A DNA stretch of 64,000 nt from Gemmatimonadota bacterium (lineage in GTDB: Bacteria; Gemmatimonadota; Gemmatimonadetes; Gemmatimonadales; Gemmatimonadaceae), in the NCBI GenBank assembly GCA_016871895.1, contig VHBO01000006.1:1-64000 (forward strand). The letters run 5' to 3'. Within the stretch, counting starts at the first letter, position 1. Each line of letters opens with the position of its first letter. Below are positions 1 through 9,903 of this stretch, piece by piece. A program made the position numbers and the translations under genes. The notes under the pieces were generated by a model. That model saw only the letters and a list, made by a program, of their open reading frames with translations. It searched no databases and was not told the origin of the DNA.

Positions 1-1
1 G

Positions 2-571
2 CGGGACTTCCTGCGCGAGGTGCGCCGTCCCGATGGCTCCGGCACCGCGGTCCCGCTCGTCCGTCTCGAGCGCACCCTGTACACGGCGCGGCGTGCGCCC
101 GAGGCGTCGACGGCGCAGGGACTGTCGCTCGGGCCGATGGGGCCGCTCGCCGCGGTCTGGTTCCTCCTTCTCGTCCCCGTCTCCGCCGCTGCGCGGCGGC
201 GGAGACGGGGGGTCGCCGCGGTCGCCGTCGGGCTCTGGTGCACGGTCACCGGTCTCGTCGGCCTCATCCTGCTCGGGATGTGGCTGGGGTCCGCGCACGT
301 CTTCTGGTATCGCAACCTCACGATGCTGCTGGCGTCACCGATCGCCCTCGCGCTCGCCTGGCCTGCCGCGCGCGGCGTCTGGCGCGGGGCGGCCGGGCGG
401 TGGGTGCGGACGGGGACCCTCGCCCTCGTGGCCCAGACCGTGCTCGCCGTCGTCCTCGCGCCGCTCGTCGCGCAACGTCTCGCCGGACCGCTGATGCTCT
501 TCGCCGCGGCGAACCTCGCGATGGCGCTCGTGGTCTGGCGGCACGCCGTCGCACCGCCGACCCGTCCGTGA
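2..571 (+). CDS. C-terminal part of a DUF4105-like membrane protein (5' end outside window)
   Basis: The reading frame is open from the first bases, so only the last 189 residues are visible. After about 45 soluble residues there are about five hydrophobic stretches (for example LAAVWFLLLVPVSAA and VTGLVGLILLGMWLG), giving a multi-pass C-terminus. The segment HVFWYRNLTMLLASP resembles the membrane-proximal 'N-LL-SP' motif at the end of DUF4105 (Lnb N-terminal periplasmic) proteins. That family match is from memory and its function is not established. The stop overlaps the hyuA start (GTGA). The N-terminal catalytic-looking domain of such proteins would lie upstream of the window, so the call is tentative. 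Confidence 0.5.
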   Translation, partial: RDFLREVRRPDGSGTAVPLVRLERTLYTARRAPEASTAQGLSLGPMGPLAAVWFLLLVPVSAAARRRRRGVAAVAVGLWCTVTGLVGLILLGMWLGSAHVFWYRNLTMLLASPIALALAWPAARGVWRGAAGRWVRTGTLALVAQTVLAVVLAPLVAQRLAGPLMLFAAANLAMALVVWRHAVAPPTRP

Positions 572-2508
572 CGACCGGCACCGACCGCGTCGCCGGCGTC
601 GACGTCGGCGGCACCTTCACCGACGGCGTCGCCCTCGCCCCCGACGGCCGCATCGTAGCCGCGAAGGTCCTCTCCACACCGGAGGACCAGGGCATCGGCG
701 TCGTCGGGGTCCTCGACGCGCTCCTCGATGCCGCGATTCCGGTGGGGCGATTGATCCACGGCACGACGGTCGTCACGAACCTCCTCCTCGAGCGGACCGG
801 TGCGCGGGTGGTGCTCTGTGCCACTGAGGGCGCGACCGATCTGCTCGAGTTGCGCCGGCAGGATCGCGCCTCGCTCTACGACCTCGGCGTGCAGCACCCG
901 GCGCCGCTCGTGCCGCCGGAGGACGTGGTCCCGGTGCCGGAGCGCCGGACCCCGGAGGGTGTGCTCCGGCCCCTGACCGCGGAGGGGCTCGCGTCAGTCG
1001 TCGCTGCGGTGCTCGCGCACGAGCCGGAGATCGTGGTGGTCTCGCTCCTACACGCCTATGCTGACGACGCGCACGAGCAGGCGCTCGCGGCGGCGTTGCG
1101 CGCGGCGTGTCCCGGCCTCGAGGTCGTCACCTCGGCCGATGTGCTCCCCGAGATCCGCGAGTATGAGCGCACGGCGACGGCCGTGGCCGAGGGGTACGCC
1201 CGCCCGCGGGTGATGCGCTACCTCGAGGGGCTGTCGTCGCGGCTGCTGGCGAGCGGGAGGCCGGCGCCGGCGGTGATGACCTCGGGCGGGGGGATGCGTC
1301 CTGCGGCCGATGCCGCGCGGCAGGCGGCGTCGCTCGCGCTCTCCGGGCCAGCGGGGGGTATCGTCGGTGCCGCGGCGGTGCTCCGCGCATTCGGCCGGCA
1401 CGAGGCCCTCACCATCGACATCGGTGGCACCAGCGCCGATGCGGGGCTCATCCTCGATGGCGAGCCGCTCGTGGAGCCCGGTGGTGTGGTCGCCGGCGTT
1501 CCGATCGCGCTACCGCGCGTGCTCGTTGACACCGTCTCCGCCGGCGGCGGCAGCATCGCGTGGATCGACGATGGGGGCGCGCTGCGCGTCGGGCCGCGGA
1601 GCGCGGGGGCCCGGCCGGGGCCCGTCGCGTTCGGCCGCGGCGGGACGGAGCCGACGGTGACCGATGCGCAGATCGTCCTCGGCCGCATCGCGGCGCATCG
1701 CTTCGGCGGTGCTGTCGCGCTCGATGTCGATGCGGCGTCTCGGGCCATCACCGCGCTCGCCGCACGCCTCGGTGCCACGACGGAGCGGACCGCCGAGGCG
1801 ATCCTCTCGATCGCCGACGCCGAGATGGCGCGCGCGCTCCGCCGGGTCAGCGTCGAGCGCGGCATCGATCCGCGCGACGGCGCCCTCGTCGCCTTCGGCG
1901 GCGGCGGACCGCTCCACGCCTGCGCGCTTGCCGATGCCCTCGCGATGCGGACGATCATCGTCCCGCCGTTCGCCGGGGTGCTGAGCGCGCTCGGGCTCGC
2001 GATCGCGCCGGAGCGCCGGGAGGTCGCGATGGCGGTCCTCCGTCCGGCGCGCGACTGGACTGCGCCGGAGATCGCGGCGGCCTGCGAGCGGCTCGCATCG
2101 CGCGCGGAGGGTCGCGAACGCCGGTGGAGCGTGCGTGCGCGCTATGTGGGGCAGGGGCACGAGCTCGAGGTCCCCGTCACGCCCGGCGAGGACGGGTCGG
2201 CCGTCGCAGCGCGCTTCGCCGAGACGCACGCGGCGCGCTATGGCTTCACGCTGCCGCAGGCGGTGGAGTGCGTCGCGCTGCGGCACATTGCGAGCGATCC
2301 CGGTGCGGTGGTCACGTTCACGCGGGATCGCTCGGCCGCCGCTGTCGATCTCGTCGCGGGCATCGATTCGGGCGGTCCCGCGACCGTGGAGGCCGTGCCG
2401 GGCCCGCGGAGTCTCGCGCTCCCCGACGCGACGCTCTGGGTGGGTCGTGGGTGGCGCGCCACCGCGCTGGCGATCGGCGGCTGGCGTCTCGACCGGAAGG
2501 ACGCGTGA
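568..2508 (+). CDS. hyuA: hydantoinase/oxoprolinase subunit A (HyuA family)
   Basis: ATP-dependent ring-opening amidohydrolase subunit of the N-methylhydantoinase/5-oxoprolinase family, cytoplasmic and expected to act with HyuB. The 646-residue length is normal for a separate A subunit. The N-terminus has the actin/hexokinase-type nucleotide motif DVGGTFTDG (residues 12-20). A second one, [10 protein letters not shown], starts near residue 284, and GGGGPLHAC is near residue 443. I chose the GTG at 568 because it overlaps the upstream TGA and places the glycine-rich motif at the usual distance from the start; longer in-frame extensions run into the upstream gene. hyuB follows with another GTGA overlap. 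The substrate (hydantoin, 5-oxoproline or a ketone, as in acetone/acetophenone carboxylases) cannot be read from sequence. Confidence 0.9.
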   Translation: MTTGTDRVAGVDVGGTFTDGVALAPDGRIVAAKVLSTPEDQGIGVVGVLDALLDAAIPVGRLIHGTTVVTNLLLERTGARVVLCATEGATDLLELRRQDRASLYDLGVQHPAPLVPPEDVVPVPERRTPEGVLRPLTAEGLASVVAAVLAHEPEIVVVSLLHAYADDAHEQALAAALRAACPGLEVVTSADVLPEIREYERTATAVAEGYARPRVMRYLEGLSSRLLASGRPAPAVMTSGGGMRPAADAARQAASLALSGPAGGIVGAAAVLRAFGRHEALTIDIGGTSADAGLILDGEPLVEPGGVVAGVPIALPRVLVDTVSAGGGSIAWIDDGGALRVGPRSAGARPGPVAFGRGGTEPTVTDAQIVLGRIAAHRFGGAVALDVDAASRAITALAARLGATTERTAEAILSIADAEMARALRRVSVERGIDPRDGALVAFGGGGPLHACALADALAMRTIIVPPFAGVLSALGLAIAPERREVAMAVLRPARDWTAPEIAAACERLASRAEGRERRWSVRARYVGQGHELEVPVTPGEDGSAVAARFAETHAARYGFTLPQAVECVALRHIASDPGAVVTFTRDRSAAAVDLVAGIDSGGPATVEAVPGPRSLALPDATLWVGRGWRATALAIGGWRLDRKDA

Positions 2509-4046
2509 GCGCGCCGGAGTCCGTCGACGCCCTGGAGCTCGCGGTCTGGGCCTCCGCCGTCGCGATGATCGCCGAGGAGATGGGGAGCGTGCTGATCCGT
2601 GGCGCGCTCTCCCCCAACATCCGAGAGCGTCGCGATGCCTCCTGCGCGCTGTTCGACGCCGAGGGGCGGATGATCGCGCAGGCCGCGCACATCCCGGTTC
2701 ATCTCGGCGCCCTCCCGGAGGCGGTACGCGCGGTGCGGGCCTGCGGGCCGCGCCCCGGCGATGTCTTTCTGCTCAACAGCCCGTGGGCGGGGGGATCGCA
2801 TCTCCCCGACCTCACGATGATCGAGGCGATCGCGGACGGCGATCGGCTCGCGGGGTTCGTCGTCGTGCGCGCGCATCACGCTGATGTCGGCGGGATGAGT
2901 CCGGGGTCGATGCCGCAGGGTGCGACCGAGCTCGTGCAGGAGGGACTCGTCCTGCCCCCCGTGCGGCTCGAGCGCGAAGGGGTGCCGGATCCCGAGTTGC
3001 TCGGACTGATCCTTGCGAATGTGCGCACGCCCGACGAGCGTCGTGGGGATCTTGCAGCCCAGCGGGCCGCGTGCGCCGCGGGCGCGGCTGGCTGGCGCGC
3101 CCTTCTCGCCCGGGTCGGTGCACCGCGGCTCGGCGCGGTGGGTGAGGCGCTGGTGACGTACGCCGAGCGTCGCGCAGTCGCGCGCCTGCGCGCCCTCGAC
3201 GGGGCGGTCGGACGGGCGGATGATGTGCTCGAAGGGGATGGGATCGACGAGACGCTCGTCCCGTTGCAGGTGGCGCTCAGCATCCACGACGGCCGGCTCC
3301 GGCTCGATTTCACCGGGACCTCGCCGATGGTGCGCGGGAACGTGAACTGCCCCATCCAGGTCACGCGGGCCGCCGCGCTCTTCGTGCTCCGGTCGCTCCT
3401 CGATGATGATGTCCCGACGAACGCCGGCATCGCCGCCCCGATCGATCTCATCATGCCGGACGACTGCTGCATCGCGGCGCGCGCGCCGGCGGCGGTGGCG
3501 GCAGGAAACGTCGAGATGAGCCAGCGCCTCACCGACCTGCTCTTCGCCGCGCTCGCCGACGCCGGCGTCGCCGTCCCCGCGCAGGGGCAGGGGACGATGA
3601 ACAACATCACCTTCGGTGGTGCGGGCTGGACGTTCTACGAGACGCTGGGCGGCGGGCAGGGCGCGAGTGCGCGCGGCCCGGGGCCCGACGCGGTGCACGT
3701 GGGGATGAGCAACACCCGCAACACGCCGATCGAGGCGCTCGAGCGCGCCTACCCCATCCGTATCGAGACGTATGCCGCGCGCCGTGGGTCCGGTGGGGCG
3801 GGCATCCATCGTGGTGGCGATGGCGTCGTCCGCGCGTATCGCGTGCTCGCCCCCTGCACGGTCACGTTGCTCACGGAACGGCGCGCGCGTGCACCGCGTG
3901 GCGCGCAGGGCGGGGTTGACGGCGCGGTCGGTGAGAATCGATTGAATGGCGCGCCGCTGCCGGCGAAATGCCGGCGGACGCTGCAGCCCGGCGATCTCGT
4001 GGAGCTCTGGACGCCCGGCGGTGGCGGGTGGGGCCCGCCTAGCTGA
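2505..4046 (+). CDS. hyuB: hydantoinase/oxoprolinase subunit B (HyuB family)
   Basis: Partner of HyuA in the same ATP-dependent amidohydrolase or carboxylase complex. It is 513 residues from the GTG that overlaps the hyuA stop. Family-typical stretches are the N-terminal [19 protein letters not shown], the [13 protein letters not shown] region near residue 125, the [13 protein letters not shown] segment near residue 270, and a C-terminal [22 protein letters not shown] end. The A-then-B order and 4-nt overlap imply equimolar coupled translation. The last 8 bases overlap the end of the convergent HD-GYP gene. No permease or regulator for hydantoins lies beside it, so the physiological substrate stays open. 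Confidence 0.9.
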   Translation: MSAPESVDALELAVWASAVAMIAEEMGSVLIRGALSPNIRERRDASCALFDAEGRMIAQAAHIPVHLGALPEAVRAVRACGPRPGDVFLLNSPWAGGSHLPDLTMIEAIADGDRLAGFVVVRAHHADVGGMSPGSMPQGATELVQEGLVLPPVRLEREGVPDPELLGLILANVRTPDERRGDLAAQRAACAAGAAGWRALLARVGAPRLGAVGEALVTYAERRAVARLRALDGAVGRADDVLEGDGIDETLVPLQVALSIHDGRLRLDFTGTSPMVRGNVNCPIQVTRAAALFVLRSLLDDDVPTNAGIAAPIDLIMPDDCCIAARAPAAVAAGNVEMSQRLTDLLFAALADAGVAVPAQGQGTMNNITFGGAGWTFYETLGGGQGASARGPGPDAVHVGMSNTRNTPIEALERAYPIRIETYAARRGSGGAGIHRGGDGVVRAYRVLAPCTVTLLTERRARAPRGAQGGVDGAVGENRLNGAPLPAKCRRTLQPGDLVELWTPGGGGWGPPS

Positions 4047-6039
4047 TCAACGAGGGCCGCGAGCGTCCCGAGGAGCGGCGTTGCGGTGATCCGACGCTCT
4101 CGGGCACCATCGAGAAGACCCCGGCGCCGATGAAGATGCCGAGGAGGTGCGCATCGAGCAGCCCGCGGTCGGCCTCGCCGCGGAGGATGTCGAGCGCACG
4201 CTCCGGGGTCACGGCCCGCTTGTAGGGCCGGTCCGCGGCGGTCAGCGCGTCGTAGATGTCCGCAATCGTCATCATCCGCGCCTGCACCGGGATCTCCGCC
4301 GCGCGCACCCCGTGCGGGTACCCCGAGCCGTCGAGCTTCTCGTGATGCCCCTGCGCGATCTCCGGGACCGCCGAGAGCTCGGGCGTCCAAGGGATCATCT
4401 TGAGGAAGCGGTAGGTGTTGGCGACGTGCGACTCGATCTCGCGCCGCTCCCGTACGTCAAGGTTCCCTCGGGCGATCGACAAGAAGCGCACCTCGGCCTC
4501 GGTGAGCACGGGGTGGACGATGCCCTGCCGGTCGACCCACGTTTGCTGCGCGATCTGCTCGAGCTCCTCGGTGGCACCCTCGGGGAGGATTGTCGGTTCA
4601 TTCGACTGCGCAATGACGGTGAGCCAGTGCTGCAGTTGCTGCTGCCGCCCGGCGCGCGACGCGTCGAGCCGCGTCAGGGCGTCGGCGTAGCCGCTGGGGC
4701 CGTTCGTCAGGAGCCACTCCGCACGGTGCCGCTCGAACTCGAGGTCCGCCTGCTGCATCAGCATCTCGAACCGTTGGCGCAGGATCGCGAGATCATGCCC
4801 GTAGAGCTTTTTCTGTTTCACCAGGACCTTTTCGCGGACACCGACTTTGCCGAAGTCGTGGAGCAGGGCCGCGTATCGTAGTTCGCGGAGCTGGTCGCGG
4901 GTGAAGAGCTGGTCCGCGTACGGCCCATCCCCGACGCGGTCGACCGCCTCGGCGAGCTGGATGGTGAAGTTCGCCACGCGAAGGGAGTGACCCGACGTCG
5001 CTGGATCCCGGGATTCGATTGCCGAGACGGCGGCGGTCACGAACCCCTCGAAGAGGTGTTCGATGTCCTCGTAGAGCGAACTGTTCTCGATCGCCACCGC
5101 CGCGTGCGCGGCGAGCGCCGTCGCGAGCCGCATGGTCCGGCGGTCGAACGGGAGCACGTGCGCCTCGGCCATCACCGGGGTCGCGAGCCGCACCTCGGGG
5201 TCGCGCTTGCGGTTGATGAGCTGCAGGACGCCGATGGTCTGGTCCCGATGCGACCGCATCGGAATCACGAGCATCGACTTCGTCCGGTAGCCGAATCGTT
5301 CGTCGAACGACCGGTTGAGTTGGTACGGGACGTCGGCGCCGAGCTCATACACGTCGGGGATGTTCAGTACCTCCCCCGTCGCGGCGACATACCCCGCCAC
5401 GCTCCCGTGGTCGATCGGGATGTCGAACTGCACCAGCGGGAGGTCGGGGAGCGTCAGGTTGCGCGAGAGCGTGAAGTGCAGGACGCGCGTCTCGCCATCC
5501 TCGGCGTGGCGCACGAGGTAGAGCGAGACGGCGTCTGCGCCGGTGAGCCGGATGGACTGCCCGACGATCATCCCCAGCAGCGCATCGAGATCACGCTCCG
5601 TGGCGAGGGCATCGCCCACGGAGGAGAGGTCGATCAACTCCTGCTCGTTGATCTGCTCGAGGCGCTCGGCCCGTGCGGCGGCGACGAGTGATGCGGCATG
5701 GCGGAGCGCTCCCTGAATCTGCGTCCGTCCGATGGTTGGTGAGGCGTCAGCGGGGATCCAGCTGGTCAGCGGCAGGGCGGCGAGGGCCGGATGTGGTTCG
5801 GCGACTCCGGACTCACCGAGTCCGACGAGCGCCGTCACGCGGGCGAGCGCCTCGATCACTTCAGGAGCGCACCCTGGCAGATCCTCAGCCGCGATGAGCA
5901 GCACGATCGGCCGGTCGTGGTCGAGCGCGTCAGCGGTCGGTATCGTCGCGACGCGCTGGACCTCGACCTGAGAGAGGGCGTCGAGGTCCGGGAGGGCGGC
6001 GAGATCCCGGTCGCCACGGAGGATGAGCAGTGGGCGCAT
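4039..6039 (-). CDS. GAF-domain HD-GYP protein (probable cyclic-di-GMP phosphodiesterase)
   Basis: 666-residue soluble signalling protein. Residues about 1-120 look like a degenerate receiver-like domain, and residues about 145-320 form a GAF domain (DIPIDHGSVAGYVAATGE, IPMRSHRDQTIGVLQLINR). The HD-GYP domain follows, with HD at 394-395 (LLHDFGKVGV) and HHEKLDGSGYP starting at about 564. HD-GYP enzymes hydrolyse cyclic-di-GMP, and the signature residues are intact. The HD-to-HHE spacing of about 170 residues is roughly 100 longer than usual because of a charged, helical insert. The gene lies 18 bp behind the CsgG-like gene in the same direction and probably shares its transcript. Confidence 0.85.
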   Translation of the reverse strand: MRPLLILRGDRDLAALPDLDALSQVEVQRVATIPTADALDHDRPIVLLIAAEDLPGCAPEVIEALARVTALVGLGESGVAEPHPALAALPLTSWIPADASPTIGRTQIQGALRHAASLVAAARAERLEQINEQELIDLSSVGDALATERDLDALLGMIVGQSIRLTGADAVSLYLVRHAEDGETRVLHFTLSRNLTLPDLPLVQFDIPIDHGSVAGYVAATGEVLNIPDVYELGADVPYQLNRSFDERFGYRTKSMLVIPMRSHRDQTIGVLQLINRKRDPEVRLATPVMAEAHVLPFDRRTMRLATALAAHAAVAIENSSLYEDIEHLFEGFVTAAVSAIESRDPATSGHSLRVANFTIQLAEAVDRVGDGPYADQLFTRDQLRELRYAALLHDFGKVGVREKVLVKQKKLYGHDLAILRQRFEMLMQQADLEFERHRAEWLLTNGPSGYADALTRLDASRAGRQQQLQHWLTVIAQSNEPTILPEGATEELEQIAQQTWVDRQGIVHPVLTEAEVRFLSIARGNLDVRERREIESHVANTYRFLKMIPWTPELSAVPEIAQGHHEKLDGSGYPHGVRAAEIPVQARMMTIADIYDALTAADRPYKRAVTPERALDILRGEADRGLLDAHLLGIFIGAGVFSMVPESVGSPQRRSSGRSRPSLIS

Positions 6040-6057
6040 CGGCGACCCGCCGGCGGG

Positions 6058-6765
6058 TCAGCGACCGCCCTGCAGCCGCGCGCGCGCCGCCTTCGCGTCC
6101 GCGAAGTCGGGGAATCGGTCGATCGCTTGGCTGAACAGCGCGATTGCCTCGTCGCGACGCCCCTCATCCTGCGCGCTGAGCGCGCGTGAGTAGAGCATCA
6201 CTGCCTGGAAGGGGGCACGGCGCTGCGTCTCGGCGTGCGCGGCGCTCGTCTGGCGCGCCTGCGGGGTGAGGGCGGGGAGCCGGAGCCCCGTGTTTGCCGC
6301 CGTGCTCACCTTGGCGATCAGGTCCAAGAACTCCTCGGTCTTCCCCTCGCCGCGGTGCGTCCACATGATGCGGCCGGTCTCGCTGTCGATCGACTTCAGC
6401 GTGATCACCATCTTACCGCTGCGGTCCGTGATGAACGCGCCCGTCACCATATGCTTCGCCCCGAGGAGCTTGCCGATCCGCGCGGCGGTCGCGTCATCCA
6501 CGCGTCCATCCTGACCGAGCCGCTGCTCGTCGAGCAGGCGCTGGATGTTCTCACGCTCGACCACGCGGATCCCGGGATTCTGGCCGAGGTCCGTGATCAG
6601 CAGGTCTGCGATGCCTTTGGAGAGGGGGGCGAGCTCCGCGTTCGCTGCGCCAATCGCGCTGTTCACAAACGGAAGGACGGCGAGGGTCGGCCGCGCATCG
6701 TCCTGTGCGGCGAGGGAGCTGGCGAGCAGGGTCGCGAGGGCAACGCGGGAGAGCAGCGAGCGCAT
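6058..6765 (-). CDS. secreted CsgG/TolB-N-like protein with C-terminal TPR
   Basis: 235 residues starting MRSLLSRVALATLLASSLAAQ, a clear signal peptide. The body (LAVLPFVNSAIG, ELAPLSKGIADLLITDL, VVERENIQRLLDEQ) matches the CsgG/FlgO-type alpha/beta domain that often senses or assembles at the outer membrane. Residues about 185-232 (AVMLYSRALSAQDEGRRDEA) form one or two TPR-like helix pairs. There is no lipobox cysteine, so it is probably periplasmic rather than a lipoprotein. The start ATG overlaps the stop of the upstream hydrolase (ATGA), which fixes it; an upstream extension with no signal-like features was rejected. Curli secretion partners are absent nearby, so a curli role is not supported. 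Confidence 0.7.
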   Translation of the reverse strand: MRSLLSRVALATLLASSLAAQDDARPTLAVLPFVNSAIGAANAELAPLSKGIADLLITDLGQNPGIRVVERENIQRLLDEQRLGQDGRVDDATAARIGKLLGAKHMVTGAFITDRSGKMVITLKSIDSETGRIMWTHRGEGKTEEFLDLIAKVSTAANTGLRLPALTPQARQTSAAHAETQRRAPFQAVMLYSRALSAQDEGRRDEAIALFSQAIDRFPDFADAKAARARLQGGR

Positions 6766-7658
6766 CAGGGGCTCCGGTGTGAGGACGAGTCCAAGGTGAG
6801 ACCTTCGGCCGCGGCGAGCACCTCGAGCCGCCCGCCCAGCGACCGGACCTGCGCCCGGCACTCGGCCAGGCAGACATCGAGCGCGTCATCCGAGCGACGC
6901 GGTTCGTGATGGAAGAGGATGAGCGTCCGCACCCCCGCCTCGAGCGCGAGCGCGACCGCCTCCGCGTACGTCGAGTGGCCCCAGCCGTGATGATGGCCGT
7001 GCTCTGCCGTGGTGTACATCGCGTCGTGGATGAGGACCGAGGCACCGGCAGCGAATGCGATGAGCCGTGCGCGCCAGTCGGGGTCGTGGTCGTACTGCGG
7101 ATGCACGGCAAGCTCGTTGTCCGGGATGTACACCACATCCCCGTCCGACGTCCCGGGCGCGTGGAGCCGGAATCCAAGTGCGCCCCCCGGGTGCTGGACG
7201 GCGAATGCCGTCACCTCATACCCGTGCCCCGGGGTGCGGGTCCCATCGGCGAGGTGCCGGAAGTCGATGGCGGCTGCGAGTTGCTCGAAGGCGACCGGGA
7301 ACACGACCGGGGACATCTGATCACGCACGACCTCATCTACCCGGCGTTCCATCGCCGCCGACCCCCAGATGGTGAACCGATGTCCGCGGCCGAAGATCGG
7401 CGCAAAGAATGGAAGCCCCTGGATGTGGTCCCAGTGCGCGTGGGTCAGGAAGATGTCCCCCGCGATGAGCGTGCCCGCCGCCTCGTCGAGGAGACGGCGA
7501 CCCAGTTCGCGGATCCCCGTCCCGGCATCGAGGATGATCGGCCACCCCTCGGCCGTCCGGAGTTCGACGCAGGAGGTGTTGCCACCGTAGCGCACGGTGT
7601 CCGGGCCGGGCGTCGGGATCGATCCCCGCGTACCCCAGAAGCGAATGGTGAAGGTCAC
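6765..7658 (-). CDS. metallo-beta-lactamase-fold hydrolase
   Basis: 297-residue cytoplasmic hydrolase. It opens with TFTIRFWGTRGSIPTPG and GGNTSC, and the metal-binding motif THAHWDH starts at about residue 75. Further likely ligands are HDAMYT and the C-terminal FHHEP. The architecture is that of phosphodiesterase-like MBL proteins (class III cyclic-nucleotide phosphodiesterase/PhnP-like group); the substrate is unknown. I placed the start at GTG 7658, which is preceded by GAGAAAGG and aligns with homologues beginning just before RFWGTRGS. A TTG 24 bp upstream is possible. First gene of a probable MBL-CsgG-HD-GYP operon. Confidence 0.8.
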   Translation of the reverse strand: MTFTIRFWGTRGSIPTPGPDTVRYGGNTSCVELRTAEGWPIILDAGTGIRELGRRLLDEAAGTLIAGDIFLTHAHWDHIQGLPFFAPIFGRGHRFTIWGSAAMERRVDEVVRDQMSPVVFPVAFEQLAAAIDFRHLADGTRTPGHGYEVTAFAVQHPGGALGFRLHAPGTSDGDVVYIPDNELAVHPQYDHDPDWRARLIAFAAGASVLIHDAMYTTAEHGHHHGWGHSTYAEAVALALEAGVRTLILFHHEPRRSDDALDVCLAECRAQVRSLGGRLEVLAAAEGLTLDSSSHRSP

Positions 7659-7764
7659 GAGACCTTTCTCATACGGAGACAAGATGCGCTGCGGGCCCAG
7701 GGGGGCGAAAGGCGACGGCGCACGTTATCCGCGTGATCCACATCACCCTGGGTCGGCAGGGCCC

Positions 7765-8442
7765 TCAGGCCCGTTGCTGGGCGCGCCGCTCGAGCGCGCC
7801 CCGGTCGACGAGCCGAATCCTGCGGCGCTCGGTCGCGATCCACCCCTGTTGGACGAACTCTCGGAGCGCGCGCGAAACGGTCTCGCGACTCGCCCCGATG
7901 AGGTGCGCGATGGTCTGATGCGTCAGCGGCTTCTCGATGAAAGGTCCCCCCGCTTCGACGGCGGCCTCGATGAGGAGGTGCGCGATGCGCCCGGGCACGT
8001 CGAGCAGCACGAGCGCCCCGATCTTCTCGTCCGCGCGCCGGAGCCGGCGAGAGAGTTCTTGCAGGAGCGCCCACGCAACTGCGGGGTTCTCCTCCACCCG
8101 GCGACGGAAATCCTCGCGCCGCAGCACCAGGAGCTGGGCGTCCTCCATCGCCACCACGTGGGCGGAGCGGGGCTGGTCGTCGATCAGGGCGAGCTCGCCG
8201 AAATGCTCACCGACCCCGAGGAGGCCGAGGATGACCTCGCGTCCGTCCGGAGCGATCAGGACGACCTTCACCCGCCCCTGCCGCACCACGAAGAAGGCAT
8301 CCCCGGGGTCATCCTCGAAGACGATGACGTTGCCGCGAGGGTACCCTTTCTCACGGACCAGCTGGGCGAACCGGGCCGTCTCCGCCGCGTCCAGGTCGCG
8401 GAAGAGCGGCACGCTGGCCAGGAACTCGACGGTGGAGGACAT
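7765..8442 (-). CDS. Crp/Fnr-family transcriptional regulator
   Basis: 225 residues. The N-terminal cyclic-nucleotide-binding-type beta barrel (LFRDLDAAETARFAQLV, GREVILGLLGVGEHFGELAL, SAHVVAMEDAQLLVL) is followed by a C-terminal winged helix with the recognition-helix segment IGASRETVSRALREF near residue 185. There is no N-terminal cysteine cluster, so it is not an oxygen-sensing Fnr. The effector may be cAMP or another small ligand. Two adjacent starts (GTG 8445, ATG 8442) are available and ATG was preferred. The gene is divergent from rpmE across a 181-bp gap and separate from the MBL operon by about 100 bp. Targets cannot be inferred. Confidence 0.88.
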   Translation of the reverse strand: MSSTVEFLASVPLFRDLDAAETARFAQLVREKGYPRGNVIVFEDDPGDAFFVVRQGRVKVVLIAPDGREVILGLLGVGEHFGELALIDDQPRSAHVVAMEDAQLLVLRREDFRRRVEENPAVAWALLQELSRRLRRADEKIGALVLLDVPGRIAHLLIEAAVEAGGPFIEKPLTHQTIAHLIGASRETVSRALREFVQQGWIATERRRIRLVDRGALERRAQQRA

Positions 8443-8530
8443 CACGCGGGTGGGGATGGGAGAGGGGGGGGTGCCGGCGCGAACATACGGCGGCGCTGTG
8501 GGAGAGTCAAACTTCCAACCCCTTGTCGGC

Positions 8531-8560
8531 TTGCACGTTACGAGGCCCAGCGGTTAGACT
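8531..8560 (+). promoter_or_regulatory. putative sigma-70 promoter of the rpmE-prfA run
   Basis: TTGCAC (8531-8536) and TAGACT (8555-8560) are separated by 18 bp and lie 64 bp upstream of rpmE. The same -10 hexamer and 18-bp spacing occur before rpsF. This is the only good match in the 181-bp gap between the Crp-like gene and rpmE. Called by eye, with no transcript evidence. Confidence 0.45.
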
Positions 8561-8623
8561 TCTGGGCTCGGTTCGACCACGCCCGAACCAGAGGTTCCTT
8601 CTTCCAGCACAGGACGTCCCGCG

Positions 8624-8830
8624 ATGAAGCCCGAGATCCATCCGACCTACGCGACCGCCACCGTCCGCTGCGCCTGCGGCAACACGTTTCAGACGCGGTC
8701 GACGCACGCGGAGATCCAGACCGACCTCTGCGCCGCCTGCCACCCGTTCTTCACGGGCAAGCAGAAGCTCATCGACACCGCCGGCCGTGTCGAGCGCTTC
8801 CGCCAGAAGTACGGCAAGGCGAGCGCCTGA
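8624..8830 (+). CDS. rpmE: 50S ribosomal protein L31, zinc-binding type
   Basis: 68-residue large-subunit ribosomal protein. MKPEIHPTY at the start, the CxC pair (RCACGNTF), the later CAAC pair and the HPFFTGKQK segment are diagnostic. All four cysteines are present, so this is the zinc-coordinating (C+) form, typically used when zinc is sufficient. It heads a tight run with prfA, prmC, a YlbF-like gene, tmk and an S41 protease. Its TGA overlaps the presumed CTG start of prfA. Confidence 0.95.
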   Translation: MKPEIHPTYATATVRCACGNTFQTRSTHAEIQTDLCAACHPFFTGKQKLIDTAGRVERFRQKYGKASA

Positions 8831-9903
8831 GCCTCCGCGACCGTCTCGCCGACGCGCTCCGGCGCGCCGCCGAGGTCGAGCGCGACCTCCTCGATCCCAA
8901 GACCGTTCGCGACGCCAAACTGATGGCGTCGCTTGGGCGCGAGCATCAGCGCCTCGGCCAATTGGTCGAGCGCGCCGGGGAGCTGGAGCGGATGGAGACG
9001 GAGCTCGCGCAGGCGCGCGAGCTCGCATCGTTTGAGGACCCCGAGCTCGCCGCCGAGGCGCGTCAGGAGGTCGATCGGCTCGGAGCCGCGATCGCCAAGA
9101 CCGAGGAGGCGCTCAAGCCCCTCCTCATCCCCCCCGACCCGCTGCACGATCGCAACGCCATCGTCGAGATCCGCGCCGGCACCGGCGGGGACGAGGCGGC
9201 GCTCTTCGCCGCAGATCTCCATCGGATGTACACCCGGTACATCGAGCGCCACGGCGGCTGGCGCCTGGAGATGATTTCCCTGTCCGACGGCACGCTCGGC
9301 GGCCTCAAGGAAGCGATCTTCAAAGTCAGTGGGCCCGGCGCCTTCGGTGACCTCCGCTACGAGTCCGGCGTGCATCGCGTGCAGCGCGTCCCCGCCACCG
9401 AGGCCGCCGGGCGCATCCACACCTCCGCCGCCACGGTCGCTGTCCTCCCCGAAGCCGAGGAGATCGACCTCACCATCGAGGAGAAGGACCTCCGCATCGA
9501 TGTGTTCCGCTCGTCGGGCCCGGGCGGGCAGAGCGTGAACACGACCGACTCGGCCGTCCGCATCACGCATCTCCCGAGCGGCCTCGTCGTCTCGCAGCAG
9601 GACCAGAAGTCTCAGCTCCAGAACAAGCTGAAGGCGATGGAGGTCCTCCGGTCGCGCCTCCTCGATCTCAAGATCGCGGAGCAAGAGGCCGAGCGCTCGC
9701 GGATGCGGAAGAGCCAGGTCTCCACCGGCGACCGCTCGGCGAAGATCCGGACGTACAACTACCCGCAGAGCCGCGTGACCGACCACCGCATCGGCTTCAC
9801 CACGCACGACCTCGCCGGGGTGATGGACGGGAAGCTCGATCCGCTGATGGAGGCGTTGCGCCTCGCGGACCTCGAGGAGCGTCTCGCCGGGGACGCGGGA
9901 TGA
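8827..9903 (+). CDS. prfA: peptide chain release factor 1 (apparent CTG start)
   Basis: 358 residues when started at CTG 8827. It recognises UAA/UAG and triggers peptide release. The GGQ motif ([10 protein letters not shown]), the PAT-containing [15 protein letters not shown] and [12 protein letters not shown] are all present, marking RF1 rather than RF2. In-frame codons upstream contain no ATG, GTG or TTG for about 60 codons. The first canonical start inside is ATG 8923, which would delete 32 residues that align with the N-terminus of known RF1. The CTG overlaps the rpmE stop (CTGA) and has AAGG at 8816-8819, 7 nt upstream. The N-terminal boundary is therefore inferred. Its Gln methyltransferase prmC follows with an ATGA overlap. 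Confidence 0.93.
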   Translation: MSLRDRLADALRRAAEVERDLLDPKTVRDAKLMASLGREHQRLGQLVERAGELERMETELAQARELASFEDPELAAEARQEVDRLGAAIAKTEEALKPLLIPPDPLHDRNAIVEIRAGTGGDEAALFAADLHRMYTRYIERHGGWRLEMISLSDGTLGGLKEAIFKVSGPGAFGDLRYESGVHRVQRVPATEAAGRIHTSAATVAVLPEAEEIDLTIEEKDLRIDVFRSSGPGGQSVNTTDSAVRITHLPSGLVVSQQDQKSQLQNKLKAMEVLRSRLLDLKIAEQEAERSRMRKSQVSTGDRSAKIRTYNYPQSRVTDHRIGFTTHDLAGVMDGKLDPLMEALRLADLEERLAGDAG

